The notes below the pieces were generated by a model. The model was not told where the DNA came from and did no database searches. It saw only the letters and a list, made by a program, of their open reading frames with translations. From Aquimarina pacifica (lineage in GTDB: Bacteria > Bacteroidota > Bacteroidia > Flavobacteriales > Flavobacteriaceae): a stretch of 64,000 bases of DNA. Each line of letters starts with the position of its first letter. Position 1 is the stretch's first letter. Below are positions 45,908 to 54,595 of the stretch, piece after piece. Made by a program: the position numbers and the translations under genes. The stretch lies in contig NZ_JACC01000015.1 in assembly GCF_000520955.1 (NCBI RefSeq), positions 58,501 through 122,500 of the forward strand, given 5' to 3'.

Positions 45908-46337
45908 TAAGCATCCAGCTTACTTTTTCTAATTCTCCTATGTACGTTCCTGTGATATCTAGAGTTCCATCATCTCCAGCTTCATCTGCAGAAGCAGTAA
46001 CTAGTTTTAATTGATGCAGCAACGCATTGTGATCTTCTAAAATTTCTGAGACCATTTCATGATCTTTCAAAGTTGTATTAGCTTCTTTGATGTTAGATAA
46101 TTTTAAGTAAGAACTAAAATTACTTTCTGGATTGCCTCTTAGAGTCAGTATTCTTTCTGCAATTTCATCAATTTTGAGCTTAGCATCTTCATATAATTCC
46201 TCAAATTTTGAGTGTAACTCAAAAAAATGAGGCCCAGTAATATTCCAATGAAAATTGCGTAGTTTTTGATAGTATAAGTGATAATCAGAGAGTAATATGT
46301 TCAATGTTTTAATAGTTTCTTGATTCGTTTTTTTCAT
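45885..46337 (-). CDS. dps: Dps-family ferritin-like DNA/iron protein
   Basis: 150 residues from ATG 46337 (a TTG seven codons upstream is less likely). Ferritin-like helices with the Dps ferroxidase motif: NFHWNITGPHFFELHSKFEELYEDAKLKIDEIAERI, quoted in parts NFHWNITGPHFF (H near 39), FEELYEDAKLKIDEIAERI, and a later MVSEILEDHNALL. Dps oxidises and stores Fe2+ and protects DNA, usually induced by H2O2 or starvation. The downstream lipoprotein gene overlaps its end. Confidence 0.93.
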   Translation of the reverse strand: MKKTNQETIKTLNILLSDYHLYYQKLRNFHWNITGPHFFELHSKFEELYEDAKLKIDEIAERILTLRGNPESNFSSYLKLSNIKEANTTLKDHEMVSEILEDHNALLHQLKLVTASADEAGDDGTLDITGTYIGELEKVSWMLNAWNQKK

Positions 46338-46429
46338 AATATTATTATTGGTTGTCAATTTACAATGTAAAGGTATTTGAGTTAAAACTAACTATATTAA
46401 AATTCCAATAGTAAGATACAATGAGAGTA

Positions 46430-46984
46430 TTATCGTAATTGATTTTTGATTTCTTTAAGAATCCATTCAAAATACAATATATCATGCGGAACATACTTCT
46501 TTTTTTTTTCAGAATCTCTGATCTCAGATTCGAATATAGAAATAGGGATCAGTGCAATATCAGAAACTTCTTCTTCCTGAAGGGTAAGTTTCTGGGTTGA
46601 ATGTTTTAATTCAGCAATGAATATATGGTGGAATTCATTATCTAAGAGATCGGGTTTTGGTTTTTTCTCTGACAAGTGAGTGCCAATAAATATTAAATCC
46701 TTTTTTGATATAGACAGCCCAATTTCTTCTTTAACTTCTCTAATCGCAGAATTTTCTACAGTTTCTCCAGAACCAATATGACCTGCGACCGAAATATCCC
46801 ATAAATTCGGAAAAGTATCTTTATCAACAGCCCTTTTTTGTAGAAGAATATTATGGTCCTTTGTAAAAAACCATACATGAATACTTGTATGGTATAGCCC
46901 CATTTTATGGGCTTCAGACTTTAAACAGACTTCTCCGGTTGAAATTCCATCTTTATTATATATGTCTATAAGTTCATCTTGCAT
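46430..46984 (-). CDS. NUDIX hydrolase
   Basis: 184 residues. The NUDIX box is complete: GHIGSGETVENSAIREVKEEIGL has the form Gx5Ex7REUXEEXGU (quoted in parts: GHIGSGE, REVKEEIGL). The order YNKDG, HTSIHVWFF, ILLQKRAVDKDTFPNLWD resembles the isopentenyl-diphosphate isomerase-like NUDIX proteins, but it lacks the full IDI motif set, so a NUDIX pyrophosphatase of unknown substrate is the cautious call. Stands alone, upstream of the zinc-ribbon gene on the opposite strand. Confidence 0.85.
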   Translation of the reverse strand: MQDELIDIYNKDGISTGEVCLKSEAHKMGLYHTSIHVWFFTKDHNILLQKRAVDKDTFPNLWDISVAGHIGSGETVENSAIREVKEEIGLSISKKDLIFIGTHLSEKKPKPDLLDNEFHHIFIAELKHSTQKLTLQEEEVSDIALIPISIFESEIRDSEKKKKYVPHDILYFEWILKEIKNQLR

Positions 46985-47132
46985 TATAGTTTCTAAGATA
47001 GTTTTATTTGGTTTTTATTTACTAAAAAGAATGTAAAAAAAATAAATCAACAATAAAATAAGTAAAAAAATATCATAATTATAATTTATTAATTAGTTTA
47101 TTGATATATTTATATTGCTAAAATGATATATT

Positions 47133-47153
47133 TATGCAAATATACTATAGTTA
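47133..47153. repeat. Left copy of inverted repeat flanking the InsA-like gene
   Basis: TATGCAAATA then TACTATAGTTA, directly before the ATG at 47154. The reverse complement of the right copy at 47568-47587 matches it with one substitution and one missing base, and the 11-base end TACTATAGTTA is exact. ACTATAGT is itself palindromic. Confidence 0.8.
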
Positions 47154-47570
47154 ATGATACGTGCTTGTCCAAATTGTGGTTCTTCTAAGTACATAAAAAG
47201 CGGTGTAATTGATCTACGGCAGCGTTATCGTTGCAAAGAGTGTAATTATTATTTTACAGTAAACAAGCTGGGTAAAAGAATTGATGACTACTATGTTAAT
47301 AAAGCTTTGCAACTGTATTTAGAGGGATTGTCTTATAGAGAGATTGAGCGTATTTTAGGGATTTCTCATGTGAGTGTCATTAATTGGGTGAAAAAATATA
47401 ATATCAAAAGACCGTTTAATTCTGAATATCATCCTACATACAAAATTCTTAATGCATCAGAACTAGCTAATTATTTTCAATCTTCAGAAAATATTAAAGG
47501 AGCCGGAGTAATTGTTACTGAGCTTGGTGATAAGTTTATGCTTATAAAATGGGAACGCTTTAGAGAATAA
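47154..47570 (+). CDS. Zinc-ribbon/HTH protein of IS1 InsA type (no catalytic domain)
   Basis: 138 residues. Zinc ribbon C5-C8 and C27-C30 (RACPNCGS, RYRCKECNYYF), then a helix-turn-helix at about 56-82 (LEGLSYREIERILGISHVSVINWV). This is the InsA-like DNA-binding part of IS1-family transposases, but there is no DDE domain and no InsB frame follows. The C-terminal 50 residues (KILNASELANYF, GAGVIVTELGDKFMLIKWERF) do not look transposase-like. It lies directly upstream of an acetate transport/activation cluster and is exactly bounded by inverted repeats, so a domesticated regulator is the favoured reading; a degraded element is the alternative. Confidence 0.8.
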   Translation: MIRACPNCGSSKYIKSGVIDLRQRYRCKECNYYFTVNKLGKRIDDYYVNKALQLYLEGLSYREIERILGISHVSVINWVKKYNIKRPFNSEYHPTYKILNASELANYFQSSENIKGAGVIVTELGDKFMLIKWERFRE

Positions 47571-47600
47571 CTATAGTAATTAGCATATAACTATAGTTAT
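47568..47600. promoter_or_regulatory. Right inverted repeat and second ACTATAGT palindrome
   Basis: Right copy TAACTATAGTA-ATTAGCATA (47568-47587) starts with the TAA stop of the InsA-like gene. A 14-base perfect palindrome ATAACTATAGTTAT follows at 47587-47600. The two ACTATAGT cores are centred exactly 20 bases apart, about two helical turns, as in cooperative operators. They lie about 100 bases before the porin start. Confidence 0.7.
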
Positions 47601-47694
47601 TTTTATGAATCACTGTAATTTTTAGACTTTTATAAGGTGCACACAGCTACGCAAGTAGTACAATCATTATTAATTTAATCAAATTCTTTAATTT

Positions 47695-48930
47695 ATGAAA
47701 AAGCTCGTATTGCTACTTCTATTAAGTAGTTTTTTGATACCATGTGTTGCATTTTCTCAAGGATCCCCAGACTATACAGGAGGGTTAAAGGTCAAACTTA
47801 ACGAAGATGGATCAAAATATTTTAGGGTTATTTCTTGGGCCCAATTTTGGGCACAACACAATAGCGAAGCCGAAGAGGGAACTAGTAAGACAAATTTTAG
47901 TATCCGTAGAGCACGAGTATTAATGTTTTCGCAGATAACTAGCAATTTTTTGATTCTAACACATTTTGGACTTAACAGTCTTAATGCAAATAATCTTTCT
48001 CCTGTAGGAACCGGAGAAAATTCACAACTTTTTTTGCATGCAACGTGGGGGCAGTGGAGCCTTGGGACCGATCATGCAATAGGAGCAGGGCTTCATTATT
48101 GGAATGGAATCTCACGTTTAAACAACCAAAGTACGCTTAATATGATGACGCTCGATAATAATAGAGAATCATGGGCTACAATTGGGTTATCTGATCAATT
48201 TGCTAGACACATCGGTGTTTATGCCAAAGGGAAATTAGGCAAACTGCAATATAGAGTTTCTATAAACGAATCATTGACTAATACATTGCAAGCAGGTACA
48301 GTTCCTGATTCTGAAGCACCGGTGTATACGGGAAGAGAATTGCTAGGCTCTGAGGAAGCAGGAAAAAACTTTGCAGGATATTTTGACTACAATTTCCTAG
48401 ATCAGGAATCAAACTTCTTACCGTATAAAGTTGGATCTTACATCGGAGGAAAAAAAGTATTTAATATAGGTGCAGGATTCTTTTTTCATCCAAATGGAAG
48501 TGTTTTTGCTAATACAGATGGTACTTTAGAAGGAGAAGACGTGGCAATATTTGCAATTGACGCTTTTTATGATGCCCCAATTGGTCAAAATGGCTCTGCT
48601 ATTACAGCCTATGCGACGTATCAGAATAATGATTATGGTACTGATTATAGTTTAGGATTAGGAGGTACTTATGCAACCGGGTCTATGATTTACGGACATG
48701 TTGGTTACGTTATTCCCAATGATAATAAGAAGGTGAAGTTTCAACCGTATGTATCTTATAACACACGATCAATTGATTTTAATGATACTAATGAATCTGT
48801 TTTGGGTATTGGGGGTAACGCCTACTTAAGTGGTCATAATTCTAAAATTAGTATTGAATACATGAATACAAAATTAGGTGATGCAGATGCACAAGGTCTC
48901 ATCACTCTGCAAGCAATGATTTATCTCTAA
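47695..48930 (+). CDS. Outer-membrane porin-like protein
   Basis: 411 residues. Signal peptide to near AFSQ (residue ~22). The rest has many amphipathic strands with aromatic girdle residues (YFRVISWAQFWAQHN, FSIRRARVLMFSQITSNFLI, LHYWNGISRLNN, YRVSINESLTN, AITAYATYQNND, FQPYVSYNTRSI, SIEYMNTKLG), the pattern of a phosphate-selective porin O/P-like or general bacteroidetal porin. Its position immediately before the DUF4212-symporter pair suggests it brings small carboxylates across the outer membrane. It follows the InsA-like gene's palindromes by ~95 bases. Confidence 0.8.
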   Translation: MKKLVLLLLLSSFLIPCVAFSQGSPDYTGGLKVKLNEDGSKYFRVISWAQFWAQHNSEAEEGTSKTNFSIRRARVLMFSQITSNFLILTHFGLNSLNANNLSPVGTGENSQLFLHATWGQWSLGTDHAIGAGLHYWNGISRLNNQSTLNMMTLDNNRESWATIGLSDQFARHIGVYAKGKLGKLQYRVSINESLTNTLQAGTVPDSEAPVYTGRELLGSEEAGKNFAGYFDYNFLDQESNFLPYKVGSYIGGKKVFNIGAGFFFHPNGSVFANTDGTLEGEDVAIFAIDAFYDAPIGQNGSAITAYATYQNNDYGTDYSLGLGGTYATGSMIYGHVGYVIPNDNKKVKFQPYVSYNTRSIDFNDTNESVLGIGGNAYLSGHNSKISIEYMNTKLGDADAQGLITLQAMIYL

Positions 48931-48944
48931 AAATTTTAAATAAT

Positions 48945-49208
48945 ATGTCAGAAAAACAAAAAAATGCCAGTGCTTACTGGAAAGAAAACCTGAAATACTT
49001 ATTTGTTTTACTTGCTATTTGGTTTACCGTATCCTATGGGGCAGGAATTCTTTTCAAAGATGCTTTGAACCAGATTCATATAGGAGGTTTTCCTCTGGGC
49101 TTTTGGTTTGCCCAACAAGGTTCAATTTATGTATTTGTTATCCTAATCTTTGTATACGTTCGGTTAATGAATAAGCTAGATAAAAAGTATGGCTATGATA
49201 AGGATTGA
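48945..49208 (+). CDS. DUF4212 small membrane protein (symporter partner)
   Basis: 87 residues, two membrane helices (LFVLLAIWFTVSYGAGILF and SIYVFVILIFVYVRLM) joined by a conserved IHIGGFPLGFWFAQQGS loop. This is DUF4212, whose genes precede VC_2705-type sodium:solute symporters, in the same way that DUF485 (YjcH) precedes ActP. It starts 14 bases after the porin and 107 bases before the symporter. Likely a small subunit of the transporter. Confidence 0.9.
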   Translation: MSEKQKNASAYWKENLKYLFVLLAIWFTVSYGAGILFKDALNQIHIGGFPLGFWFAQQGSIYVFVILIFVYVRLMNKLDKKYGYDKD

Positions 49209-49315
49209 CAAAAATTCTTATGATAACATTACTTAGGCTAAATAAAACTATTTGAAAAAAAATAGGCAAGTAAACAGATTGTTAAAGAAATATAAATAAC
49301 TAAAATAATAATACT

Positions 49316-51106
49316 ATGAGTGTTCAAATATGGACGTATATTCTAGTAGGGGTAACCTTTGCTTTATATATAGGAATTGCAATATGGTCTAGGGCAGGCT
49401 CAACAAAAGAATTTTATGTGGCAGGTGGAGGAGTTTCCCCATTGGCCAATGGCATGGCTACAGCGGCTGATTGGATGAGTGCTGCATCATTTATCTCTAT
49501 GGCTGGTATTATAGCCTTTGCAGGATATGATGGCGCAGTATACTTAATGGGTTGGACAGGTGGATATGTGCTATTAGCTTTATTATTAGCTCCTTATCTT
49601 AGGAAATTTGGTAAATTTACGGTTCCTGACTTTATTGGAGATCGCTACTATTCTAAGACGGCAAGATCCGTTGCTGTTTTCTGTGCACTTCTAGTGTCCT
49701 TTACATATGTAGCCGGACAAATGAGAGGTGTAGGGATTGTATTTTCACGATTTCTAGAAGTAGATATTAATACTGGTGTAATAATAGGTATGATTATCGT
49801 TCTATTTTATGCTGTATTGGGTGGCATGAAAGGAATTACATATACACAGGTAGCACAATATTGTGTTTTGATTTTTGCTTTTATGGTGCCTGCAATCTTT
49901 ATTTCAATTCAGATGACAGGCAATCCGATTCCGCAATTAGGGTTTGGGGGAACTGTAAATGATGGCTCTGGGGTATACCTTTTAGAAAAATTAGACGGAT
50001 TAAGTACAGAGTTAGGGTTTTCTGCATATACCGATGGGTCTAAGTCTATACTTGATGTGTTTGCAATAACACTTGCTTTAATGGTAGGAACAGCAGGTTT
50101 ACCACATGTTATTGTAAGGTTTTTCACGGTAAAACGTGTAAAAGATGCTCGTAAATCAGCAGGTTATGCACTCTTACTTATCGCAATATTGTATACAACT
50201 GCACCAGCTGTAGCAGTATTTGCAAAAACTAATCTTATTGAGTCTGTCCAAAATAAACAATACGCAGACCTACCAGCTTGGTTTAAGAATTGGGAAGATA
50301 CTGGTTTATTAGGATGGACCGACAAAAATGGAGATGGCAAAGTACAATATACTAATGGTCATTCAGTAAAAGGAAATAAAAACAAACCCATTTTTGATGG
50401 TAAAAATAGAGGAGATAAAGGAGAGCGTGTTATCACTAACGTTAATGCAGCTACAAAGAATGAATTGTTTGTTGATAGAGATATTATGGTATTGGCGAAT
50501 CCTGAGATTGCGAATCTTCCTAATTGGGTAATAGCTCTTGTAGCAGCAGGAGGATTAGCTGCAGCTCTATCAACGGCCGCAGGATTATTATTAGTAATTT
50601 CTTCGTCTGTATCTCATGATTTAATAAAAAAAATGATTAAGCCTAATATTTCTGAAAAAGGTGAACTTATTGCCGCACGTCTTTCTGCAGTAGCAGCTGT
50701 ATGTGTTGCTGGATACTTTGGAATTAATCCACCTGGTTTTGTTGCAGCAGTTGTAGCCTTGGCTTTTGGATTAGCTGCAGCATCATTCTTCCCAGCAATA
50801 GTATTAGGAATATTTTATAAGAAAATGAATAAAGAAGGAGCAATAGCAGGTATGGTCATAGGTATTTTATGTATGCTTCTCTATATGATCAAATATAAAT
50901 TGGGTTGGTTCGATGAAACACTTCCTCCCTCTAGTGAATGGTGGTTTGGTATTTCTCCAGAAGGATTTGGAGCTATTGCCATGATTATCAATTTTGTTGT
51001 TTCATTAGTGGTAAGTAAGTTTACAGCAGAACCGCCTCATGATGTTCAAGAAATTGTTGAGCATATTAGAATACCAAGTGGTGCAGGTGAAGCCACTGGA
51101 CATTAA
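49316..51106 (+). CDS. Sodium:solute symporter (VC_2705/ActP-like)
   Basis: 596 residues with about 13 membrane helices; SSS-family features include STKEFYVAGGGVSPLANGMATAADWMSAASF at the N-terminus (quoted in parts: EFYVAGGGVSPLANGMAT), GRYYSKTARS-like GDRYYSKTARSVAV and GLPHVIVRFFTV. A soluble insert of ~100 residues (about 300-400) includes a calcium/EF-hand-like DKNGDGKVQYTNG. It belongs to the VC_2705 group that pairs with DUF4212. In context with acs and a CrbS-like kinase, acetate or another small monocarboxylate is the probable substrate. Confidence 0.9.
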   Translation: MSVQIWTYILVGVTFALYIGIAIWSRAGSTKEFYVAGGGVSPLANGMATAADWMSAASFISMAGIIAFAGYDGAVYLMGWTGGYVLLALLLAPYLRKFGKFTVPDFIGDRYYSKTARSVAVFCALLVSFTYVAGQMRGVGIVFSRFLEVDINTGVIIGMIIVLFYAVLGGMKGITYTQVAQYCVLIFAFMVPAIFISIQMTGNPIPQLGFGGTVNDGSGVYLLEKLDGLSTELGFSAYTDGSKSILDVFAITLALMVGTAGLPHVIVRFFTVKRVKDARKSAGYALLLIAILYTTAPAVAVFAKTNLIESVQNKQYADLPAWFKNWEDTGLLGWTDKNGDGKVQYTNGHSVKGNKNKPIFDGKNRGDKGERVITNVNAATKNELFVDRDIMVLANPEIANLPNWVIALVAAGGLAAALSTAAGLLLVISSSVSHDLIKKMIKPNISEKGELIAARLSAVAAVCVAGYFGINPPGFVAAVVALAFGLAAASFFPAIVLGIFYKKMNKEGAIAGMVIGILCMLLYMIKYKLGWFDETLPPSSEWWFGISPEGFGAIAMIINFVVSLVVSKFTAEPPHDVQEIVEHIRIPSGAGEATGH

Positions 51107-51115
51107 TTTACTTTT

Positions 51116-51155
51116 TATTAAACCTCACAAGTCTATAGACTTGTGAGGTTTAATA
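51116..51155. terminator. Strong hairpin after the symporter gene
   Basis: TATTAAACCTCACAAGTC and GACTTGTGAGGTTTAATA form an 18-base perfect stem with a TATA loop, 9 bases after the symporter stop. There is no T-tract on the plus strand, so it may terminate weakly or protect the 3' end from decay. It separates the transporter from the kinase operon. Confidence 0.75.
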
Positions 51156-51239
51156 AAAAAAGTTTATTAGAAAATGAGTTTTTGTAAATTACCTGTAAAT
51201 CAAAGTTATAGTATAATTCGTGTTTAAAATATTGTATTT

Positions 51240-51434
51240 ATGAAAAAGCGCCATCAACAAAAATTAGTTGTGCTATCACTTGTACTATTATTTTTATTTA
51301 ATATTCCACTGATTTTTATGTTTAATCATTCAGGGAATATTTTTGGTTTTCCTGTGTTATACTTTTTCATTTTTCTGATTTGGGGAGTTTCAATCATTAT
51401 TTCTTTTGTAATTCTGAAACGATTTTATGAGTAG
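51240..51434 (+). CDS. Small two-helix membrane protein upstream of the hybrid kinase
   Basis: 64 residues with two hydrophobic segments (LVVLSLVLLFLFNIPLIFMF and VLYFFIFLIWGVSIIISFVIL). The last 8 bases overlap the start of the symporter-kinase gene, so the two are translationally coupled. Size and topology are like the DUF485/DUF4212/DUF3311 small partners of SSS transporters, and this one may partner the transporter half of the kinase. No family match is claimed. Confidence 0.7.
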   Translation: MKKRHQQKLVVLSLVLLFLFNIPLIFMFNHSGNIFGFPVLYFFIFLIWGVSIIISFVILKRFYE

Positions 51435-54111
51435 TTATATATTGATAATAATCATTATTGTATACTTATTGTTTTTGTTCGGAGTTGCATTTTGGGCAGA
51501 AAAAAAAGCAAAAAGATCATGGATTACAAATCCATACGTGTACACACTATCATTAGCTGTTTATTGTTCTGCTTGGACATATTATGGAAGTGTAGGAATT
51601 GCTGCAACTTCGGGAGTTAGTTTTTTAACTACATATTTAGGTCCTGTGATCGCCGCTCCTTTATGGGTTATCATACTCAATAAGATTATTAGAATTTCTA
51701 AACAACATAAAGTGTCTAGTATTGCAGACTTTATATCACTTCGATACGGAAATGATCGCTTTTTGGGGGCATTAGTTACACTCATATGTATAATAGGAAT
51801 TGTTCCCTATATATCACTACAGCTTAAAGCTGTTTCTGAAACATTTGATATTATTTCGGGGCGTTTTACTAATGTATCACAAACAATATTTAATGACTCT
51901 ACATTTTATATTGCAGTTTTAATGGCAGTTTTTGCGGCATTTTTTGGAACAAGAACTACAGATGCTACAAAACGAAAACAAGGAATAGTTTTTTCTGTTG
52001 CCTTAGAATCAGTAATAAAATTGATTTTCTTTCTGGTCGTCGGTGTTTATGTTACTTACTATCTCTATGACGGAACCATTGATATATATGATAAAATGTC
52101 AAGTACAGAGAATTTTGCATCTCTAATAGGGTTTGATACACTCGAATCGGGTGTTAATTGGTATTTTATGATGTTTTTATCATTTTTGGCCATCTTTTTG
52201 TTACCGAGGCAATTTCATTTATCGGTAATAGAGAATACAAATGAAAATCATCTCAAAACAGCAATTTGGCTTTTTCCTTTATACCTTTTATTGTTTAATG
52301 TTTTTGTTGTTTTTATTGCTTGGGGAGGAAAGTTAAGTTTTGGAGATTTTGCTAATCCAGATTACTATTCATTATTACTTCCTTTAGATAACGGGCATGT
52401 CTTTCTTGCTACCTTGGTTTTTTTAGGAGGTTTTTCTGCCGTGATTTCTATGGTGGTAGTATCTACATTAGCATTGTCTACAATGTTAAGTAACAATTTA
52501 ATCATTCCGTATGGTTTTTTAGATAAATTCAGTAGGAGCCATCCAGAACGTAATGCTAATTATATTAAGAATATCCGTAGAATTTCTATTTTTTGTCTGA
52601 TTTTAGGAGCGTATTTTTTTTACATTAATTTTAATATTCAATTGTCATTATTTGCCATTGGTCAACTATCTTTTGTGATCATTGCGCAATTAGCTCCTTC
52701 ATTTTTTATAGGTCTTTTTTGGAACCGAGGTTCTTCTAGAGCAGCAAAAACAGGAATAATAGTTGGTACTTTAATAACTACGTACACTTTGGTTTTACCA
52801 TTTGTACTTGATACTATTTTTGGATACACAGGTTTTATAATTTCGGGGCCTTTTAAAATAGAATTATTAAAGCCTTACGCCATATTTGGGATTGACTTTT
52901 TAAATCCGGTTACACATGCTTTTTTTTGGAGTATGTTTGCTAATATCGGAACATATTTAATTATTTCTCTGGTGTTTAAAGGGAATTATAGAGAGCGTAA
53001 TTATGGTGAAATGTTTGTTAACAGTAATTATAATTCTTTACAAGAAAATGCATTTGTTTGGAAAGGTGAGGCTTATGTTTCTGATATTCGTAGCGTCTTA
53101 AAAAGGTTTCTAGGTAAAGAAAGGACAGACCGAGCATTGGATTTATTTTATCTTAAGTATGACCTTCCTAAGGATAATGAAAAAGCAGATGCAAGACTAA
53201 TTAATTTTTCAGAAAAACTATTGACAGGAAATATAGGGAGTGCATCTTCTAGAATATTAATATCAAGTGTTGTAGAAGAACAGCCTATTAGTCTTGTCGA
53301 AGTGTTGGAAATTCTTGAAGAAAACAAGAAAACCTTGTCCACCAATAAATTTTTAAAACAGAAGTCAGAAGAATTAACAAAGCTTACTGATGAGTTAAAA
53401 GAGGCAAATGAAGAACTTAAAGATCAAGATAAACTCAAAAATGAATTCTTGGATACTGTAGCGCATGAATTAAAAACACCTATTACATCAATTATGGCAG
53501 CCTCAGAGGTGCTAATTGATAATGGAGATATGGTAGATGAACTTAGAATACAATTTTTGGATAATATTCTTAAAGATTCAGAACGCTTGTCTAAACTTAT
53601 TCATAATATCTTAGATCTTGAAAAATTAGCTTCAGGAAGAGAGTTGCTAGATAAAAAGGTCAATACTATCGATGCTACGATAAAAAAAGCTATATCAGGA
53701 ATATATACAATAGCAGAAAAAAGAAATATAACGATCAAAATAAGGGAATCAGTAGCAGGACTTTCAGCTAGATATGACGAGGATCGAATTTTACAAGTAC
53801 TAACAAATTTACTGTCAAATGCAATAAAGTTTGTTGATGACGAAAAGGGAATTGTAGAAATTTCTTATAAGAATACAGAAGATTTTGTTCAAATAATTGT
53901 GGTTGATAATGGAAAAGGAGTTCCAAAAGAGGATATGAAATATATTTTTGATAAATTTTACCAATCAAAAAATCAAAATACTAAAAAACCCTTGGGTAGT
54001 GGTTTCGGCTTAGCGATTAGTAGGCAAATTATAGAAGGACACAAAGGAAGTATTTGGATAGATAAAAATTATCAACAAGGAGCTCGTTTTATTATAGAAA
54101 TTCCAAGATAA
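51427..54111 (+). CDS. Sodium:solute symporter-histidine kinase fusion (CrbS-like)
   Basis: 894 residues. The first ~530 form a 13-helix SSS (SLC5-like) domain (WTYYGSVGIAATSGVSFLTTYLGPVIAAPLW, quoted in part WTYYGSVGIAATSGVSFL). A ~100-residue linker with a coiled coil (KQKSEELTKLTDELKEANEE) leads to a histidine kinase: DHp box with H680 (DTVAHELKTPITSI), then the catalytic domain (NLLSNAIKFVD, VVDNGKGVPKED, GSGFGLAISRQIIEGHKG). This is the CrbS/CbrA architecture. In Vibrio, CrbS-CrbR controls acs and the acetate switch; acs lies two genes downstream here. Cognate partner is probably the receiver protein that follows. Confidence 0.9.
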   Translation: MSSYILIIIIIVYLLFLFGVAFWAEKKAKRSWITNPYVYTLSLAVYCSAWTYYGSVGIAATSGVSFLTTYLGPVIAAPLWVIILNKIIRISKQHKVSSIADFISLRYGNDRFLGALVTLICIIGIVPYISLQLKAVSETFDIISGRFTNVSQTIFNDSTFYIAVLMAVFAAFFGTRTTDATKRKQGIVFSVALESVIKLIFFLVVGVYVTYYLYDGTIDIYDKMSSTENFASLIGFDTLESGVNWYFMMFLSFLAIFLLPRQFHLSVIENTNENHLKTAIWLFPLYLLLFNVFVVFIAWGGKLSFGDFANPDYYSLLLPLDNGHVFLATLVFLGGFSAVISMVVVSTLALSTMLSNNLIIPYGFLDKFSRSHPERNANYIKNIRRISIFCLILGAYFFYINFNIQLSLFAIGQLSFVIIAQLAPSFFIGLFWNRGSSRAAKTGIIVGTLITTYTLVLPFVLDTIFGYTGFIISGPFKIELLKPYAIFGIDFLNPVTHAFFWSMFANIGTYLIISLVFKGNYRERNYGEMFVNSNYNSLQENAFVWKGEAYVSDIRSVLKRFLGKERTDRALDLFYLKYDLPKDNEKADARLINFSEKLLTGNIGSASSRILISSVVEEQPISLVEVLEILEENKKTLSTNKFLKQKSEELTKLTDELKEANEELKDQDKLKNEFLDTVAHELKTPITSIMAASEVLIDNGDMVDELRIQFLDNILKDSERLSKLIHNILDLEKLASGRELLDKKVNTIDATIKKAISGIYTIAEKRNITIKIRESVAGLSARYDEDRILQVLTNLLSNAIKFVDDEKGIVEISYKNTEDFVQIIVVDNGKGVPKEDMKYIFDKFYQSKNQNTKKPLGSGFGLAISRQIIEGHKGSIWIDKNYQQGARFIIEIPR

Positions 54112-54170
54112 TGAGATGCTTTGTATTTAAGAAAAAGAATAAGAAAAAAGAATAAGAAAAAAGAAAAAGT

Positions 54171-54539
54171 TTGAATAAGAAAAAGATTGTTATTGTAGAT
54201 GATGAGCCTAATATTGTCATGTCATTAGAATTTACATTCAAAAAAAATGATTATGAAGTTTTTATAGCTCGTGATGGAAGTGAGGCTATTGATATTTTGA
54301 AGTCTCAAATACCAGATATTGTGCTTTTGGATATTATGATGCCAAATGTAGATGGATATCAAACATTAAAGTATATAAGGTCAAATGAAAGCACTAAGAA
54401 TATTAAAGTAATTTTTTTAACAGCAAAAAATAAAGTGTCAGATATTGAAAAAGGACTCAAAATGGGAGTAGATAAATACCTTACTAAGCCATTTTCGATA
54501 AAAAAAATAGTGGAAGAGGTAAATGAACTAATAAAATAA
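54171..54539 (+). CDS. Receiver-only response regulator (TTG start)
   Basis: 122 residues with one receiver domain and nothing else: D10-D11 acidic pair, phospho-acceptor D54 (IVLLDIMMP), T/S region IFLTA and K106 (TKPF). There is no DNA-binding or enzymatic output domain, unlike CrbR (receiver plus LuxR HTH). The start is TTG at 54171; an in-frame ATG at 54111, overlapping the kinase stop, is closed by TAA at 54153. A purine-rich repeat (AAGAAAAAGAATAAG type) fills the gap. Output must come from another protein, or it acts as a phosphate sink. Confidence 0.85.
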   Translation: MNKKKIVIVDDEPNIVMSLEFTFKKNDYEVFIARDGSEAIDILKSQIPDIVLLDIMMPNVDGYQTLKYIRSNESTKNIKVIFLTAKNKVSDIEKGLKMGVDKYLTKPFSIKKIVEEVNELIK

Positions 54540-54595
54540 TATAAGTATTAACTACTATTTATTAAAAGAATAAAAAATATTAAAACACACAGATC

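Noticed and set aside
47154..47570. Call as an intact IS1-family insertion sequence
   Set aside because: Only InsA-like DNA-binding sequence is present; there is no DDE transposase frame, no frameshift signal, and the C-terminus is unlike transposases. I saw no target-site duplication.
54111..54155. A coding frameshift joining kinase and receiver
   Set aside because: The frames are separated by a clear TAA and the receiver starts with its normal N-terminus; a fusion is possible only by repeat slippage, which is noted as a finding.
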